A stretch of DNA of 64,000 nucleotides, taken from positions 3,348,001 to 3,412,000 of the forward strand of contig NZ_CP014145.1 of assembly GCF_001542775.1 (NCBI RefSeq). The letters run 5' to 3'. Below the pieces are notes generated by a model. It saw only the letters and a list, made by a program, of their open reading frames with translations, made no database searches and was not told the DNA's origin. Made by a program: the position numbers and the translations under genes. Below are positions 8,691 through 16,383 of the stretch, piece after piece. This DNA is from Microterricola viridarii (GTDB taxonomy: Bacteria > Actinomycetota > Actinomycetes > Actinomycetales > Microbacteriaceae). Position 1 is the first letter of the stretch, and every line of letters begins with the position of its first letter.

Positions 8691-9785
8691 CTAGCCCGCG
8701 GCCATCACTTCGGTGGCGAGCTTGGTGAACTCGGGGCTGAACTCGCCGACGTCAACGATGACCTCCTGCTTGAGCAGTTCGGCCGGCGTCATGTTGAGGT
8801 TCGGGTACGCGGCCAGGATGGCCGGGTCGACGGCCTTCATGGCCGCCTCGTTCGGAACCTTGTAGAGGATGTTCTCGGCCACCCAGGACTGCACGTCGGC
8901 CTCGAGGATGTAGTTGATGAAGGCCATCGCGGCCTCCTTGTTCTTCGAGGTCTTCAGCACCGTCATTGTGTCGGTCCAGAGGTCGCTGCCCTCGGTCGGG
9001 ACGACGAACTTGATGTTCGGGTCCTCGGCGATGCCGTAGTTGCACCAGCCGTCCCAGGCCTGCGTCAGCGACGCCTCGCCGGAGACCAGCTTGGTGTAGA
9101 ACGTCGTGTCGTCGAAGGCGAGCAGCGTCGGCTTGGTCTTGAGCAGCTGCTCCTTGACCGCGGCCAGGTCATCGGGGTTCGTGGTGTTCACCGACATCCC
9201 GAGCTGCTTGAGCGCGGGGAGCGCCATCCAGCGCTCGGTCGCGAGCATGGTGGTTTTGCCCGTCGCGTCGGGCGCCGGCGTGAGCAGGTCGTTCCAGGAC
9301 GTCGGCTCTTCGCTGAGCAGGTCGGAACGGTAGCAGAGCCCGGTCGTGCCCCAGGCGTAGGGCATGGAGTACTCATTGCCCGGGTCGTAGGCGAGCTTGG
9401 TGGCCTCGTCGTAGAGGTTGGACTCGTTGGGGATGAGCGACTTGTCGAGGTTGGCGGTGAGCCCGGCCTCGTGCAGCGCCTGCGCGTACTGGCCGGAGAC
9501 GAAGGCCACGTCGATGCCGGAGTCGCCGCCGGCCGTCAGCTTGCCCATCACGTCTTCGTTCGTGGCGTGGTTGACGATGGTGATCGGGATGCCGGTCGCC
9601 GCCTCGAACGTCTCGGCCAGGTCGGCCGGGGAGTAGTCGGCCCAGATGCTGACGACGAGGCTCTGCTTGGTCAGGTCCGCGTTGGGATCGAGGGCGACGT
9701 CGTCGGTGCCGCCGCTTGCGCAGGAGCTGAGGGTGAGACTCGCAAGTGCTGTGGCCGCGAGGAGCGTAAGTGCTTTGTGACGCAT
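8691..9785 (-). CDS. potD: Polyamine-binding lipoprotein of ABC importer (PotD-like)
   Basis: The 364-residue protein begins with a lipoprotein signal (LTLSSCASG; lipidated Cys22) and should be tethered outside the membrane. The body fits the spermidine/putrescine-binding PotD/PotF fold: VVSIWADYSPADLAETFEAATG near the N-terminus, YSMPYAWGTTGLCYRSD and AMAFINYILEADVQSWVAENI later. The start is chosen at 9785 because GGAGG lies 6 bases before the ATG. It heads the transporter operon and is divergent from an aldehyde dehydrogenase gene that probably acts on the imported amine. Confidence 0.92.
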   Translation of the reverse strand: MRHKALTLLAATALASLTLSSCASGGTDDVALDPNADLTKQSLVVSIWADYSPADLAETFEAATGIPITIVNHATNEDVMGKLTAGGDSGIDVAFVSGQYAQALHEAGLTANLDKSLIPNESNLYDEATKLAYDPGNEYSMPYAWGTTGLCYRSDLLSEEPTSWNDLLTPAPDATGKTTMLATERWMALPALKQLGMSVNTTNPDDLAAVKEQLLKTKPTLLAFDDTTFYTKLVSGEASLTQAWDGWCNYGIAEDPNIKFVVPTEGSDLWTDTMTVLKTSKNKEAAMAFINYILEADVQSWVAENILYKVPNEAAMKAVDPAILAAYPNLNMTPAELLKQEVIVDVGEFSPEFTKLATEVMAAG

Positions 9786-9919
9786 TGGTCCTCCAAATAA
9801 TCGGGTGGAACGATTTCGATTGGGAACTGCAGGAATCAAGTACTGCTCGTTGGTGTGTGAGCAAGTATGGCGAGCAGCTCCCCACATATCAATCATTTTT
9901 TGTAACCCGATTTGCTATT

Positions 9920-9949
9920 TGAGCAAAAGTGCTGTCCATTCTTTGCTCA
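9920..9949. promoter_or_regulatory. Inverted repeat of TTTGCTCA half-sites, candidate Lrp-type operator
   Basis: TGAGCAAA (9920-9927) and TTTGCTCA (9942-9949) form an 8-base inverted repeat, with another TTTGCT at 9911-9916 and a related TGAGCA at 9858-9863. Clustered half-sites between divergent potD and aldehyde dehydrogenase genes suit an octameric Lrp/AsnC protein, and such a gene is at 13074. The link is inferred. Confidence 0.45.
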
Positions 9950-9955
9950 TTAGTG

Positions 9956-9983
9956 TTGACATCCGGGGTCGAGCGGCTAATGT
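9956..9983 (+). promoter_or_regulatory. Promoter of the aldehyde dehydrogenase/amine oxidase genes
   Basis: A consensus -35 TTGACA (9956-9961), a 16-base spacer and -10 TAATGT (9978-9983) give a start about 75 bases before the dehydrogenase start. The candidate Lrp inverted repeat ends 7 bases upstream of the -35. Confidence 0.7.
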
Positions 9984-10062
9984 GAACTTCCACATGACGG
10001 CACAACAGGGTGCCGGCCCACTTCGAAGCAATGGCGCTCCGGAGCCGAGAGAGAGGTCATTC

Positions 10063-11520
10063 GTGAATTCAATGCCGACACCCCCGAGGCAGCAGCTCTA
10101 CATCGACGGCCAGTTCACCGACGGCACGTCCGGAACCTCGGTCGACGTGATCAGCCCGGTGAACGGGGAGCGCATCGCGACCCTGCCGGTGCCGAGCCAG
10201 GCCGACCTCGACCGTGCCGTCACCGCCGCCCGCGATGCACAGCGGGAGTGGCGCCAGGTCGGCGTCTGGCAGCGCGCCGCTGTCTGCCACCGCATCGGCG
10301 ATGAGATCCTGAAGCGCGCCGACGAGCTCGCCCGGCTGCAGACGCTGGAGCAGGGCAAGCCCCTGGCCGAGTCGCTCGCCGATATCAAGGAGGCGGCGGC
10401 GCTGTTCCACCTGCACGCCGAAGATGCCGTACGCCTGCACGGCGAGACATTCCCGTCCAACGACACGAACAAGCGCATGTGGACCTTCTACAAGCCGGTC
10501 GGCACCTGGGCGATCATCACGCCGTGGAACTTCCCCGTGCTGATGATGGCCGAGTTCGTCGCCCCGGGCCTGGCCACCGGCAACTCGCACGTGCTGAAGC
10601 CGCCGACACACACCTCGCTCACCGTGCTCGCCGTGCTCGAGGCCTTCGAGGCCGCCGGCTTGCCCAAGGGCCTCATCAACGTGCTCCCCGGCGAGGGCGA
10701 CTTCGGCACCAAGCTCGTCACCCACCCGGGCATCGACGCCATCGGCTTCATCGGCTCCTCGGCGACCGGCGAGAAGATCAACGCGATATCCGGCCTCAAG
10801 CGCTCGATCATGGAGCTCTCCGGCAACGGACCGCTGATCGTCCTCGAAGACGCCGACCTGCAGCGCGCAGCGCAGGCGGCCGCCGACGGCGCCTACTTCT
10901 GCGCCGGCCAGGTCTGCTGTGCAACCGAGCGCGTGCTGGTGCACGCGAACGTGCACGACGCGTTCGTGGAAGAGCTGCTGAAGACCGTCGACGGCGTCAC
11001 CCTCGGCAACCCCTTCGACGCCGCCACCAACCTGGGCCCGCTGAACAACGAGGGCGTCGCAGCCAAGATGGACCGGCACATGGCGGATGCCCGTGCCCGC
11101 GGCTTCGACGTGCTCGCCGGCGGCGGCCGCCGCGCCGGATTCCAGACCGACCTGTACTACGAGTTCACCATCGTCGATGGTGTCAGCGAGGACAGCCTGC
11201 TCAGCGTCGAGGAGTCTTTCGGCCCCGTCGTGCCCGTCATCACCGGCTCCTCTGACGACGAGCTGCTGCGCATTGCGAACGCCGACAAGCTGGGACTGCA
11301 GTCCGCTGTCTTCACGAACGACCTCTCGAAGGCCTACCGCTTCGTCGAGGAGATCGAGACCGGCCAGGTCATCGTGAACGACAGCAACGGCTTCTGGGAC
11401 ATCAACATGCCGTTCGGCGGCGCCGGCGGCAAGGGAACCGGCTGGGGTCGCATCGGCGGCAAGCACACGCTGCTCGACATGAGCGACCTGCGCACGGGAG
11501 TCATCCACCTCAACCGGTGA
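10063..11520 (+). CDS. Aldehyde dehydrogenase, probably for aminoaldehydes of polyamine catabolism
   Basis: This NAD(P)-dependent enzyme of 485 residues oxidises an aldehyde to the acid. It shows IITPWNFPVLM, the cofactor-binding IGFIGSSATGEKI, the base Glu in MELSGNGPLIV and the nucleophile in GQVCC (C285). Family length is normal. Start choice: GTG at 10063 lies 6 bases after GAGAGAGG; an ATG at 10072 is the alternative. It is divergent from potDBCA and precedes an FAD amine oxidase, so gamma-aminobutyraldehyde or gamma-glutamyl-aminobutyraldehyde is the likely substrate (PatD/PuuC role), inferred from context. Confidence 0.88.
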   Translation: MNSMPTPPRQQLYIDGQFTDGTSGTSVDVISPVNGERIATLPVPSQADLDRAVTAARDAQREWRQVGVWQRAAVCHRIGDEILKRADELARLQTLEQGKPLAESLADIKEAAALFHLHAEDAVRLHGETFPSNDTNKRMWTFYKPVGTWAIITPWNFPVLMMAEFVAPGLATGNSHVLKPPTHTSLTVLAVLEAFEAAGLPKGLINVLPGEGDFGTKLVTHPGIDAIGFIGSSATGEKINAISGLKRSIMELSGNGPLIVLEDADLQRAAQAAADGAYFCAGQVCCATERVLVHANVHDAFVEELLKTVDGVTLGNPFDAATNLGPLNNEGVAAKMDRHMADARARGFDVLAGGGRRAGFQTDLYYEFTIVDGVSEDSLLSVEESFGPVVPVITGSSDDELLRIANADKLGLQSAVFTNDLSKAYRFVEEIETGQVIVNDSNGFWDINMPFGGAGGKGTGWGRIGGKHTLLDMSDLRTGVIHLNR

Positions 11521-11566
11521 CCGAATCCGCTCGTTGGAATCTGCTGCTCCACCCCGCACCATCGAG

Positions 11567-11614
11567 ACCCGGTGTTCCACGCTGCCCTCGCGCGCCCTGG
11601 AACACCGGGTTTTG
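11567..11614 (+). terminator. Rho-independent terminator/attenuator between aldehyde dehydrogenase and oxidase genes
   Basis: Perfect 13-base arms (11567-11579 and 11598-11610) flank an 18-base loop and are followed by TTT. It lies in the 118-base gap of a same-direction gene pair, so it may cut or reduce readthrough into the oxidase gene. Confidence 0.65.
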
Positions 11615-11638
11615 CACCCCACAAGCAAGGGAATATGC

Positions 11639-13039
11639 ATGTCTGTGAGCACACGCGCCTCGGCTCTCACCGCAGCGGCGGCCACGCCGTTCTGGATCGA
11701 CACGGCGGAGGAACCGGAACGGCTGCCGGCGCTCAGCGGCCGCTGCGATGCCGATCTGCTTGTTGTCGGCGGCGGTTACACGGGCCTCTGGACGGCGATC
11801 CTGGCGAAGGAGGAGGACCCATCGGCGCGAGTCGTGCTGCTGGAATCCGGCAGCGTCGGCCACGCCGCGAGCGGCCGGAACGGCGGCTTCTGCTCGCCGA
11901 GCCTCACCCACGGGCTGGCGAACGGGCTGGAGCGCTGGCCGGACGAGATCGACCAGCTGGTGCGCATCGGCGCCGAGAACCTCCAGGAGATCGAGGCCGC
12001 GGTCGGCCGCTACGGCATCGACGCCGACTTCACGCTGAGCGGCAAGGTGGCGTTCGCCCGCACCGCATGGGAGGCGGCCGGGCTGCAGGCGGCGGCCGCC
12101 GCGAGCACGGCGCACGGCGAACCGGCCCACTACATTCCGGCCGCCGAGGTGGCCAACTGGACGACATCCGACGCCTACATCGGTGGCATGCACTCCCCGA
12201 ACTACGCGCTCATCAACCCCTACAAACTGGTGCTGGGGCTGCGTCGGGTCTGCCTGGAGCTCGGGGTGCAGATCTTCGAGGGCTCGCCCGTCGACGCCCT
12301 CGACGCTCGGGGCCGCGGCGCCGTCATCGCGCGCACCGCCGGCGGCGAGGTGCATGCGCACAAGGTCGCCCTCGCGACGAACGCGTTCCAGCCGCTGCTG
12401 CGCCGACTCTCGCTGCGCACCATCCCCGTCTACGACTACGCGATCGTCACAGAGCCGCTGACGGATGCCGATCTCGCCGCGATCGGGTGGACGGGCGACT
12501 ACGGTCTCACCGATGCGGGAAACCAGTTCCACTACTACCGCAAGACGGCCGACAACCGCATTCTCTGGGGCGGCTATGACGCGATCTACCACTACGGCTC
12601 GGCCCGTGGCGAAGAGCTCACCCAGCGCCAGGAGACGTTCGACAAGCTCGCGGCGCAGTTCCACGAGACGTACCCGCAGCTGGCCCACGTGACGTTCACC
12701 CACCAGTGGGGCGGCATTGTCGACTCCTCGACCCGCTTCTGCCTCACCGCCGGTGTGGCCAAGCGCGGACGCGTCGCCTATGCGCTCGGCTTCACCGGGC
12801 TGGGGGTCTCGGCCACGCACTTCGCCGGCCGGGTCATGCTCGACCTGCTGGCCGGGCGCCGCACCGAGCGCACAGAGCTGGCAATGATCAAACGGCCATC
12901 GATCCCGTTCCCGCCGGAGCCGGTGCGCTACATCGGCGTGCAGCTGACCCGATGGTCGATGGCGCGTGAGGATGCGACGGGAAAGCGCAACCTCTGGCTG
13001 CGCCTGATGGATGCGCTGGGGCTCGGCTTTGACTCGTAA
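11639..13039 (+). CDS. FAD-dependent amine oxidoreductase (PuuB/DAO family)
   Basis: The 466-residue flavoenzyme belongs to the D-amino-acid-oxidase (DAO) family. It has the dinucleotide-binding VVGGGYTGLW (about 42-51), ASGRNGGFCSP, the signature of gamma-glutamylputrescine oxidase PuuB-like proteins, and a C-terminal FAD segment GFTGLGVSATHFAG. The start uses ATG 11639 after AGCAAGGG. Beside a polyamine importer and an aldehyde dehydrogenase it most likely oxidises putrescine or gamma-glutamylputrescine to the aldehyde and ammonia. A ligase that could supply the glutamylated substrate (59593) is 46 kb away. Confidence 0.85.
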   Translation: MSVSTRASALTAAAATPFWIDTAEEPERLPALSGRCDADLLVVGGGYTGLWTAILAKEEDPSARVVLLESGSVGHAASGRNGGFCSPSLTHGLANGLERWPDEIDQLVRIGAENLQEIEAAVGRYGIDADFTLSGKVAFARTAWEAAGLQAAAAASTAHGEPAHYIPAAEVANWTTSDAYIGGMHSPNYALINPYKLVLGLRRVCLELGVQIFEGSPVDALDARGRGAVIARTAGGEVHAHKVALATNAFQPLLRRLSLRTIPVYDYAIVTEPLTDADLAAIGWTGDYGLTDAGNQFHYYRKTADNRILWGGYDAIYHYGSARGEELTQRQETFDKLAAQFHETYPQLAHVTFTHQWGGIVDSSTRFCLTAGVAKRGRVAYALGFTGLGVSATHFAGRVMLDLLAGRRTERTELAMIKRPSIPFPPEPVRYIGVQLTRWSMAREDATGKRNLWLRLMDALGLGFDS

Positions 13040-13060
13040 TCACGGGCGGGGCGATGCCGC

Positions 13061-13073
13061 TAGCGTGGGAGCC
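13061..13073 (+). promoter_or_regulatory. Leaderless -10 element of the Lrp gene
   Basis: TAGCGT (13061-13066) stands 7 bases before the ATG at 13074. The GGGA in between is too close for a good Shine-Dalgarno site. No clear -35 is seen. Confidence 0.45.
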
Positions 13074-13574
13074 ATGAGTCAACCGGTGAGCATGGACGAC
13101 ATCGACCGCCAGATCATCACTGCCCTGCAGGGGGATGGTCGCCGCCCGTTCAACCAGATCGCCGAGGAGCTCGGCATCCCGGCGTCCTCCGTGCGTTACC
13201 GCACGCGCAGGCTCGAGGAGCTTGGCATCCTGCAGGTCGTCGGCATCGCCAACCCGCTCGCGATCGGCTTCGACCGGTTGGCGATGATCGGCATCCGCAC
13301 GGCGCCGGGCAAGGCCCGCACGGTCTGCACCGCGCTCGCCGCGCTGCCCGAGACCAGCTATGTGATCCTGACCACCGGCCAGTTCGACGTGATGGCTGAG
13401 GTCATCTGCCGCGACATCGAGCACTTCACCGAGGTCGTCAACGACCAGATGCAGGCGATCGACGGGGTCGTCTCGACCGAGTCGTTCTTCGTGCTCGAGG
13501 CGCACAAGCTCGCCTATGGCTGGGGTGTCGGCACGGTACCCGGCCCGGCGGAGGCCGAGGCCCCCGCGGAGTAG
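13074..13574 (+). CDS. Lrp/AsnC-family transcriptional regulator
   Basis: The 166-residue protein has an N-terminal winged helix: DIDRQIITALQGDGR, then the helix-turn-helix in FNQIAEELGIPASSVRYRTRRLEELGIL. A RAM ligand-binding domain follows (TGQFDVMAEVICRDIEHF, then the NDQMQAIDGVVSTESFFVL strand). It closes the polyamine-degradation gene group and probably senses an amino acid or amine and controls potDBCA and the dehydrogenase/oxidase genes through the half-sites near 9920-9949. Start choice rests on the -10-like TAGCGT 7 bases upstream; an internal ATG at 13092 is less likely. Confidence 0.9.
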   Translation: MSQPVSMDDIDRQIITALQGDGRRPFNQIAEELGIPASSVRYRTRRLEELGILQVVGIANPLAIGFDRLAMIGIRTAPGKARTVCTALAALPETSYVILTTGQFDVMAEVICRDIEHFTEVVNDQMQAIDGVVSTESFFVLEAHKLAYGWGVGTVPGPAEAEAPAE

Positions 13575-13611
13575 CCCGCCGCCTCGTCGACGTGGATGCC
13601 GCGGCGCGCAT

Positions 13612-13753
13612 CTCCCGTTGGCTCGAGGGAGCGCCAGCGACCGAAGCCGACTCGTGCACATTCTCCCGTTGGCTCGAGGGAGCGCCAGCGACCGAAGCCG
13701 ACTCGTGCGCATTCTCCCGTTGGCTCGAGGGAGCGCCAGCGACCGAAGCCAAC
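13612..13753. repeat. Tandem array of three 40-bp repeat units with a strict 51-bp period
   Basis: Units start at 13612, 13663 and 13714; each is 40 bp, separated by the 11-base linker TCGTGCRCATT. Units begin CTCCCGTTGGCTCGAGGGAG and end with GAAGCC followed by RAC. Terminal GTTGGCT and AGCCAAC can pair in the units that end AAC. Confidence 0.9.
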
Positions 13754-13888
13754 CGCCGCGCGCGGATGTCGCGGGCTGCCGTGTCCGGTTGGCTCCGGGG
13801 CTTCGGGGGCTGCGCTGCTCCTTCGTCGCGGCGCGGCCCCCTTTAGCCAGCGTGCATCGTCCCGTGGGCGCTGGGCGAGCCCGTGCAT

Positions 13889-13979
13889 CTCCCGTTGGCT
13901 CGAGGGAGCGCTAGCGACCGAAGCCAACTCGTGCACATTCTCACGTTGGCTCGAGGGAGCGCCAGCGACCGAAGCCAAC
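13889..13979. repeat. Second tandem pair of the 40-bp repeat unit
   Basis: Two further units start at 13889 and 13940, again 51 bases apart with the same linker; each has one base change against the three-unit array. Between the arrays (13754-13888) is GC-rich DNA with a degenerate GTTGGCTCCGGGG fragment. The whole gap 13575-14072 holds only these repeats and the terminator at 14001-14043; I see no gene in it. Confidence 0.88.
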
Positions 13980-14000
13980 AGCCGGTGCGGAGGCGAAAGC

Positions 14001-14043
14001 GAGGAAGGGAGGCCAGATTCTCGGAATCTGGCCTCCCTTCCTC
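14001..14043. terminator. 20-bp perfect hairpin downstream of the lactate dehydrogenase gene
   Basis: Arms 14001-14020 and 14024-14043 pair perfectly around a TCG loop, 30 bases past the stop of the minus-strand lldD gene. The position between convergent genes suggests a bidirectional terminator, though no long T-run flanks it. Confidence 0.65.
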
Positions 14044-14072
14044 ACTATTGCCTCCCGGGGAGGCGCGCCCGA

Positions 14073-15575
14073 CTACTCGGCGGCGGGCTTCGTGGCGGCC
14101 GCGGTCTTCGCCGCTGCCGGCTTCTTCGCTGCGGCCGTCTTGGGGGCGGCCGTCTTCGCCGCGGCGGTCTTGGCCGGAGCCGCTTTCGCCGCGGTTGCCT
14201 TCGGTGCCGCCTTGACGGCAGCAACCTTCGCCGGAGCCGCCTTCGGAGCCGCCTTCGGAGCCGCCTTCGGAGCGGCCGCGCGCGGGGTGCGCACCGTACG
14301 GGGCTTCGACTCGGCGACGGCCTCTGCGGCATCCGCAACGGCACGGGGGATCGGGGCCAGGCGGGTCAGCTGGGTGACGTGCTGCGGGCCGAGCTCGGCC
14401 AGCGTAGCCACCTCGAGCAGCTTCATGGTGCGCTCGATCTCGGTGCGCAGGATCTCGATCGTCTTGTCGACGCCCCGGCGGCCACCGGCCATCAGACCGT
14501 AGAGGTAGGCGCGGCCGATGAGTGTGAAGTCGGCGCCGAGGGCGATGGATGCCACGATGTCGGCACCGTTCATGATGCCGGTGTCGATCTGCACCTCCAT
14601 GTCCGAGCCGATCTCGCGGGCCACGGCTGGCAGCAGGTGGAACGGGATCGGCGCGCGGTCGAGCTGGCGCCCGCCGTGGTTGGACAGCACGACGCCATCG
14701 ACGCCGAGGTCGGCGAGCTTCTTGGCGTCCTCGACGGTCTGCACGCCCTTGACGACGAGCTTGCCCGGCCACATCGAGCGAATGATCGCGAGATCCTCGA
14801 ACGAGATCGACGGGTCCATCGCGTCGTTCAGCAGCTCACCGACGGTGCCGCCGGTGGAGGAGAGCGATGCGAACTCGAGCTTGGGGGTGGTCAGGAAGTT
14901 GATCCACCAGGCCGGCCGCGGCAGTGCGTCGATGACGGTGCCGGGGGTCAGCTGCGGCGGGATCGAGAAGCCGTTGCGCTTGTCGCGGTGGCGGGCACCG
15001 GCGACGGGGGTGTCGACCGTGAAGAACAGGGTGTCGAAGCCGGCGGCCGCCGCGCGGCGCACCAGGTTGTACGAGACCTCGCGGTCCTTCATCACGTAGA
15101 GCTGGAACCAGTTGCGGCCGTTCGGGTTGGCTGCCTTGACGTCCTCGATCGAGGTGGTGCCGAGGGTCGACAGGGTGAACGGGATGCCGGCCGCTCCGGC
15201 CGCGCCGGCACCGGCCGTCTCGCCCTCGGTCTGCATCATGCGGGTGAAACCGGTGGGCGCGATGCCGAACGGCATGGCGCTCGGGCCACCGAGCACCGTC
15301 GTGGTGGTGTCGACAACGGGCACGTTGCGCAGGATCGACGGGTGGAACTCGACATCCTCGAACGCCTGACGGGCACGCTTCAGCGAGATCTCGCCCTCGG
15401 CCGACCCCTCGGTGTAGTCGAACGGCGCCGTCGGTGTGCGGCGCTTGGCGATGTCGCGCAGGTCGCTGATTGTCAGCGCCTTCTCCAGCCGGCGGTTGGT
15501 CGGGTTCATCGTGGGCTTCTTGAACTTCATCAGCTCGGCGAGCTCGATCGGGTTCGGGAACTGGCGTTTCACCAT
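14073..15575 (-). CDS. lldD: FMN-dependent L-lactate dehydrogenase with an Ala/Lys-rich C-terminal tail
   Basis: This alpha-hydroxy-acid oxidase-family flavoenzyme should oxidise L-lactate to pyruvate. Seen: the FMN barrel with [48 protein letters not shown], and the active-site [12 protein letters not shown] (His about 300) followed by [22 protein letters not shown]. Residues about 422-500 are an unusual low-complexity tail of AAPK, AAAKT and KPAAAK repeats, resembling a histone-H1/HupB-type tail; LldD proteins normally end before it. The gene overlaps its GntR regulator by 7 bases and shares the palindromic operator at 16318-16360. Substrate assignment rests on family and regulator; other 2-hydroxyacids are possible. 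Confidence 0.9.
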   Translation of the reverse strand: MVKRQFPNPIELAELMKFKKPTMNPTNRRLEKALTISDLRDIAKRRTPTAPFDYTEGSAEGEISLKRARQAFEDVEFHPSILRNVPVVDTTTTVLGGPSAMPFGIAPTGFTRMMQTEGETAGAGAAGAAGIPFTLSTLGTTSIEDVKAANPNGRNWFQLYVMKDREVSYNLVRRAAAAGFDTLFFTVDTPVAGARHRDKRNGFSIPPQLTPGTVIDALPRPAWWINFLTTPKLEFASLSSTGGTVGELLNDAMDPSISFEDLAIIRSMWPGKLVVKGVQTVEDAKKLADLGVDGVVLSNHGGRQLDRAPIPFHLLPAVAREIGSDMEVQIDTGIMNGADIVASIALGADFTLIGRAYLYGLMAGGRRGVDKTIEILRTEIERTMKLLEVATLAELGPQHVTQLTRLAPIPRAVADAAEAVAESKPRTVRTPRAAAPKAAPKAAPKAAPAKVAAVKAAPKATAAKAAPAKTAAAKTAAPKTAAAKKPAAAKTAAATKPAAE

Positions 15576-16294
15576 GGCGGCGTCTCCTGAGGGTGTGTTT
15601 CGGTGTAGTAGCCCGTGATGTGGGCGTGGATGCGAGTGCTGGCGGCTGTGGCATCCCGAGCAGTGATGGCCTCGACGATGCCGTGGTGTTCGGTGCGGAG
15701 CCGGCGCAGGGTGGTGGCCCAGTCGGTGACGGCGGGCAGCCCGGCCAGGGCATAGCTCTCGACCGCCTCACGCAGCCCGGCCATCATGGCTGTGACGACC
15801 TGGTTGCCGGATGCCTCGGCCAGCGCGACGTGGAACTGCGCGTCGAGGGCGAGGAACTCGGCGGGGGTGAGCGTGTCGACATCCATGGCCGCGAGCAGGC
15901 GTTCGGCGGCGCCGAGCGAAACGGGGTCGAGTGGGCTGCCGGCATCCGCGAGCCCGGCGACGATCTGCGTCTCGAGCAGCAGCCGGGTCTGCACGATGTC
16001 GGCGACGGGGAACCCTTGGGCGGCGACCTGCAGGCGCATCAGCGCGGACATACCGCCCTGCGGGGTGGCAATGATGATGGCGCCCGCGCTCGGGCCGCTG
16101 CCGGTCTGGGTGCGGATCAGGCCGAAGCCCTCAAGCACGCGCACGGCCTCGCGCACGCTGGAGCGGCCGACGCCGAGCTCGGTGGCGAGGGCGCGCTCGG
16201 GCGGCAGGTGATCGCCCGGCCGCAGCTTGCCGTCGAGCAGCTCGCGCTCGATGTGGCGCAGCACGATCTCCCAGGCGCGTGGCTGAAGCGGCAT
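15569..16294 (-). CDS. lldR: GntR/FadR-family regulator of lactate utilisation (LldR-like)
   Basis: The 241-residue protein has an N-terminal winged helix ([36 protein letters not shown], about residues 29-65) and a C-terminal FCD helical domain with metal-ligand-type residues ([28 protein letters not shown]). It is the first gene of a two-gene operon with lldD and has AGAGG before its ATG. Directly upstream is a double TGGTCWGACCA palindrome matching the operator type of LldR/PdhR proteins, so it probably represses the operon until L-lactate binds. Confidence 0.88.
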   Translation of the reverse strand: MPLQPRAWEIVLRHIERELLDGKLRPGDHLPPERALATELGVGRSSVREAVRVLEGFGLIRTQTGSGPSAGAIIIATPQGGMSALMRLQVAAQGFPVADIVQTRLLLETQIVAGLADAGSPLDPVSLGAAERLLAAMDVDTLTPAEFLALDAQFHVALAEASGNQVVTAMMAGLREAVESYALAGLPAVTDWATTLRRLRTEHHGIVEAITARDATAASTRIHAHITGYYTETHPQETPPW

Positions 16295-16317
16295 GGGAAT
16301 CCTCTGCGGTGAGTCGG

Positions 16318-16360
16318 GCTACTGTGTGGTCAGACCACTGTGGTCTGACCACACAGTAGC
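16318..16360. promoter_or_regulatory. Perfect 43-bp palindrome carrying two LldR-type operators
   Basis: 21-base arms (16318-16338 and 16340-16360) are exact inverted repeats around T16339. Each half contains its own GntR-family box: GTGGTCAGACCAC (16326-16338) and GTGGTCTGACCAC (16340-16352), 14 bases centre to centre. It is 24 bases upstream of the regulator start. Confidence 0.88.
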
Positions 16361-16383
16361 ACGCGACGCCGCGGCGCTGCCCG

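Noticed and set aside
13612..13979. Regularly spaced repeats that could be read as a small CRISPR array
   Set aside because: The spacers are only 11 bases and nearly identical, the units occur singly elsewhere, and no cas gene is present. It is a tandem REP-like repeat.
14092..14502. Plus-strand Ala-rich hydrophobic frame opposite the LldD tail
   Set aside because: It is the complement of the Lys/Ala repeat, with no start signal or homology. The minus-strand frame is continuous with LldD.
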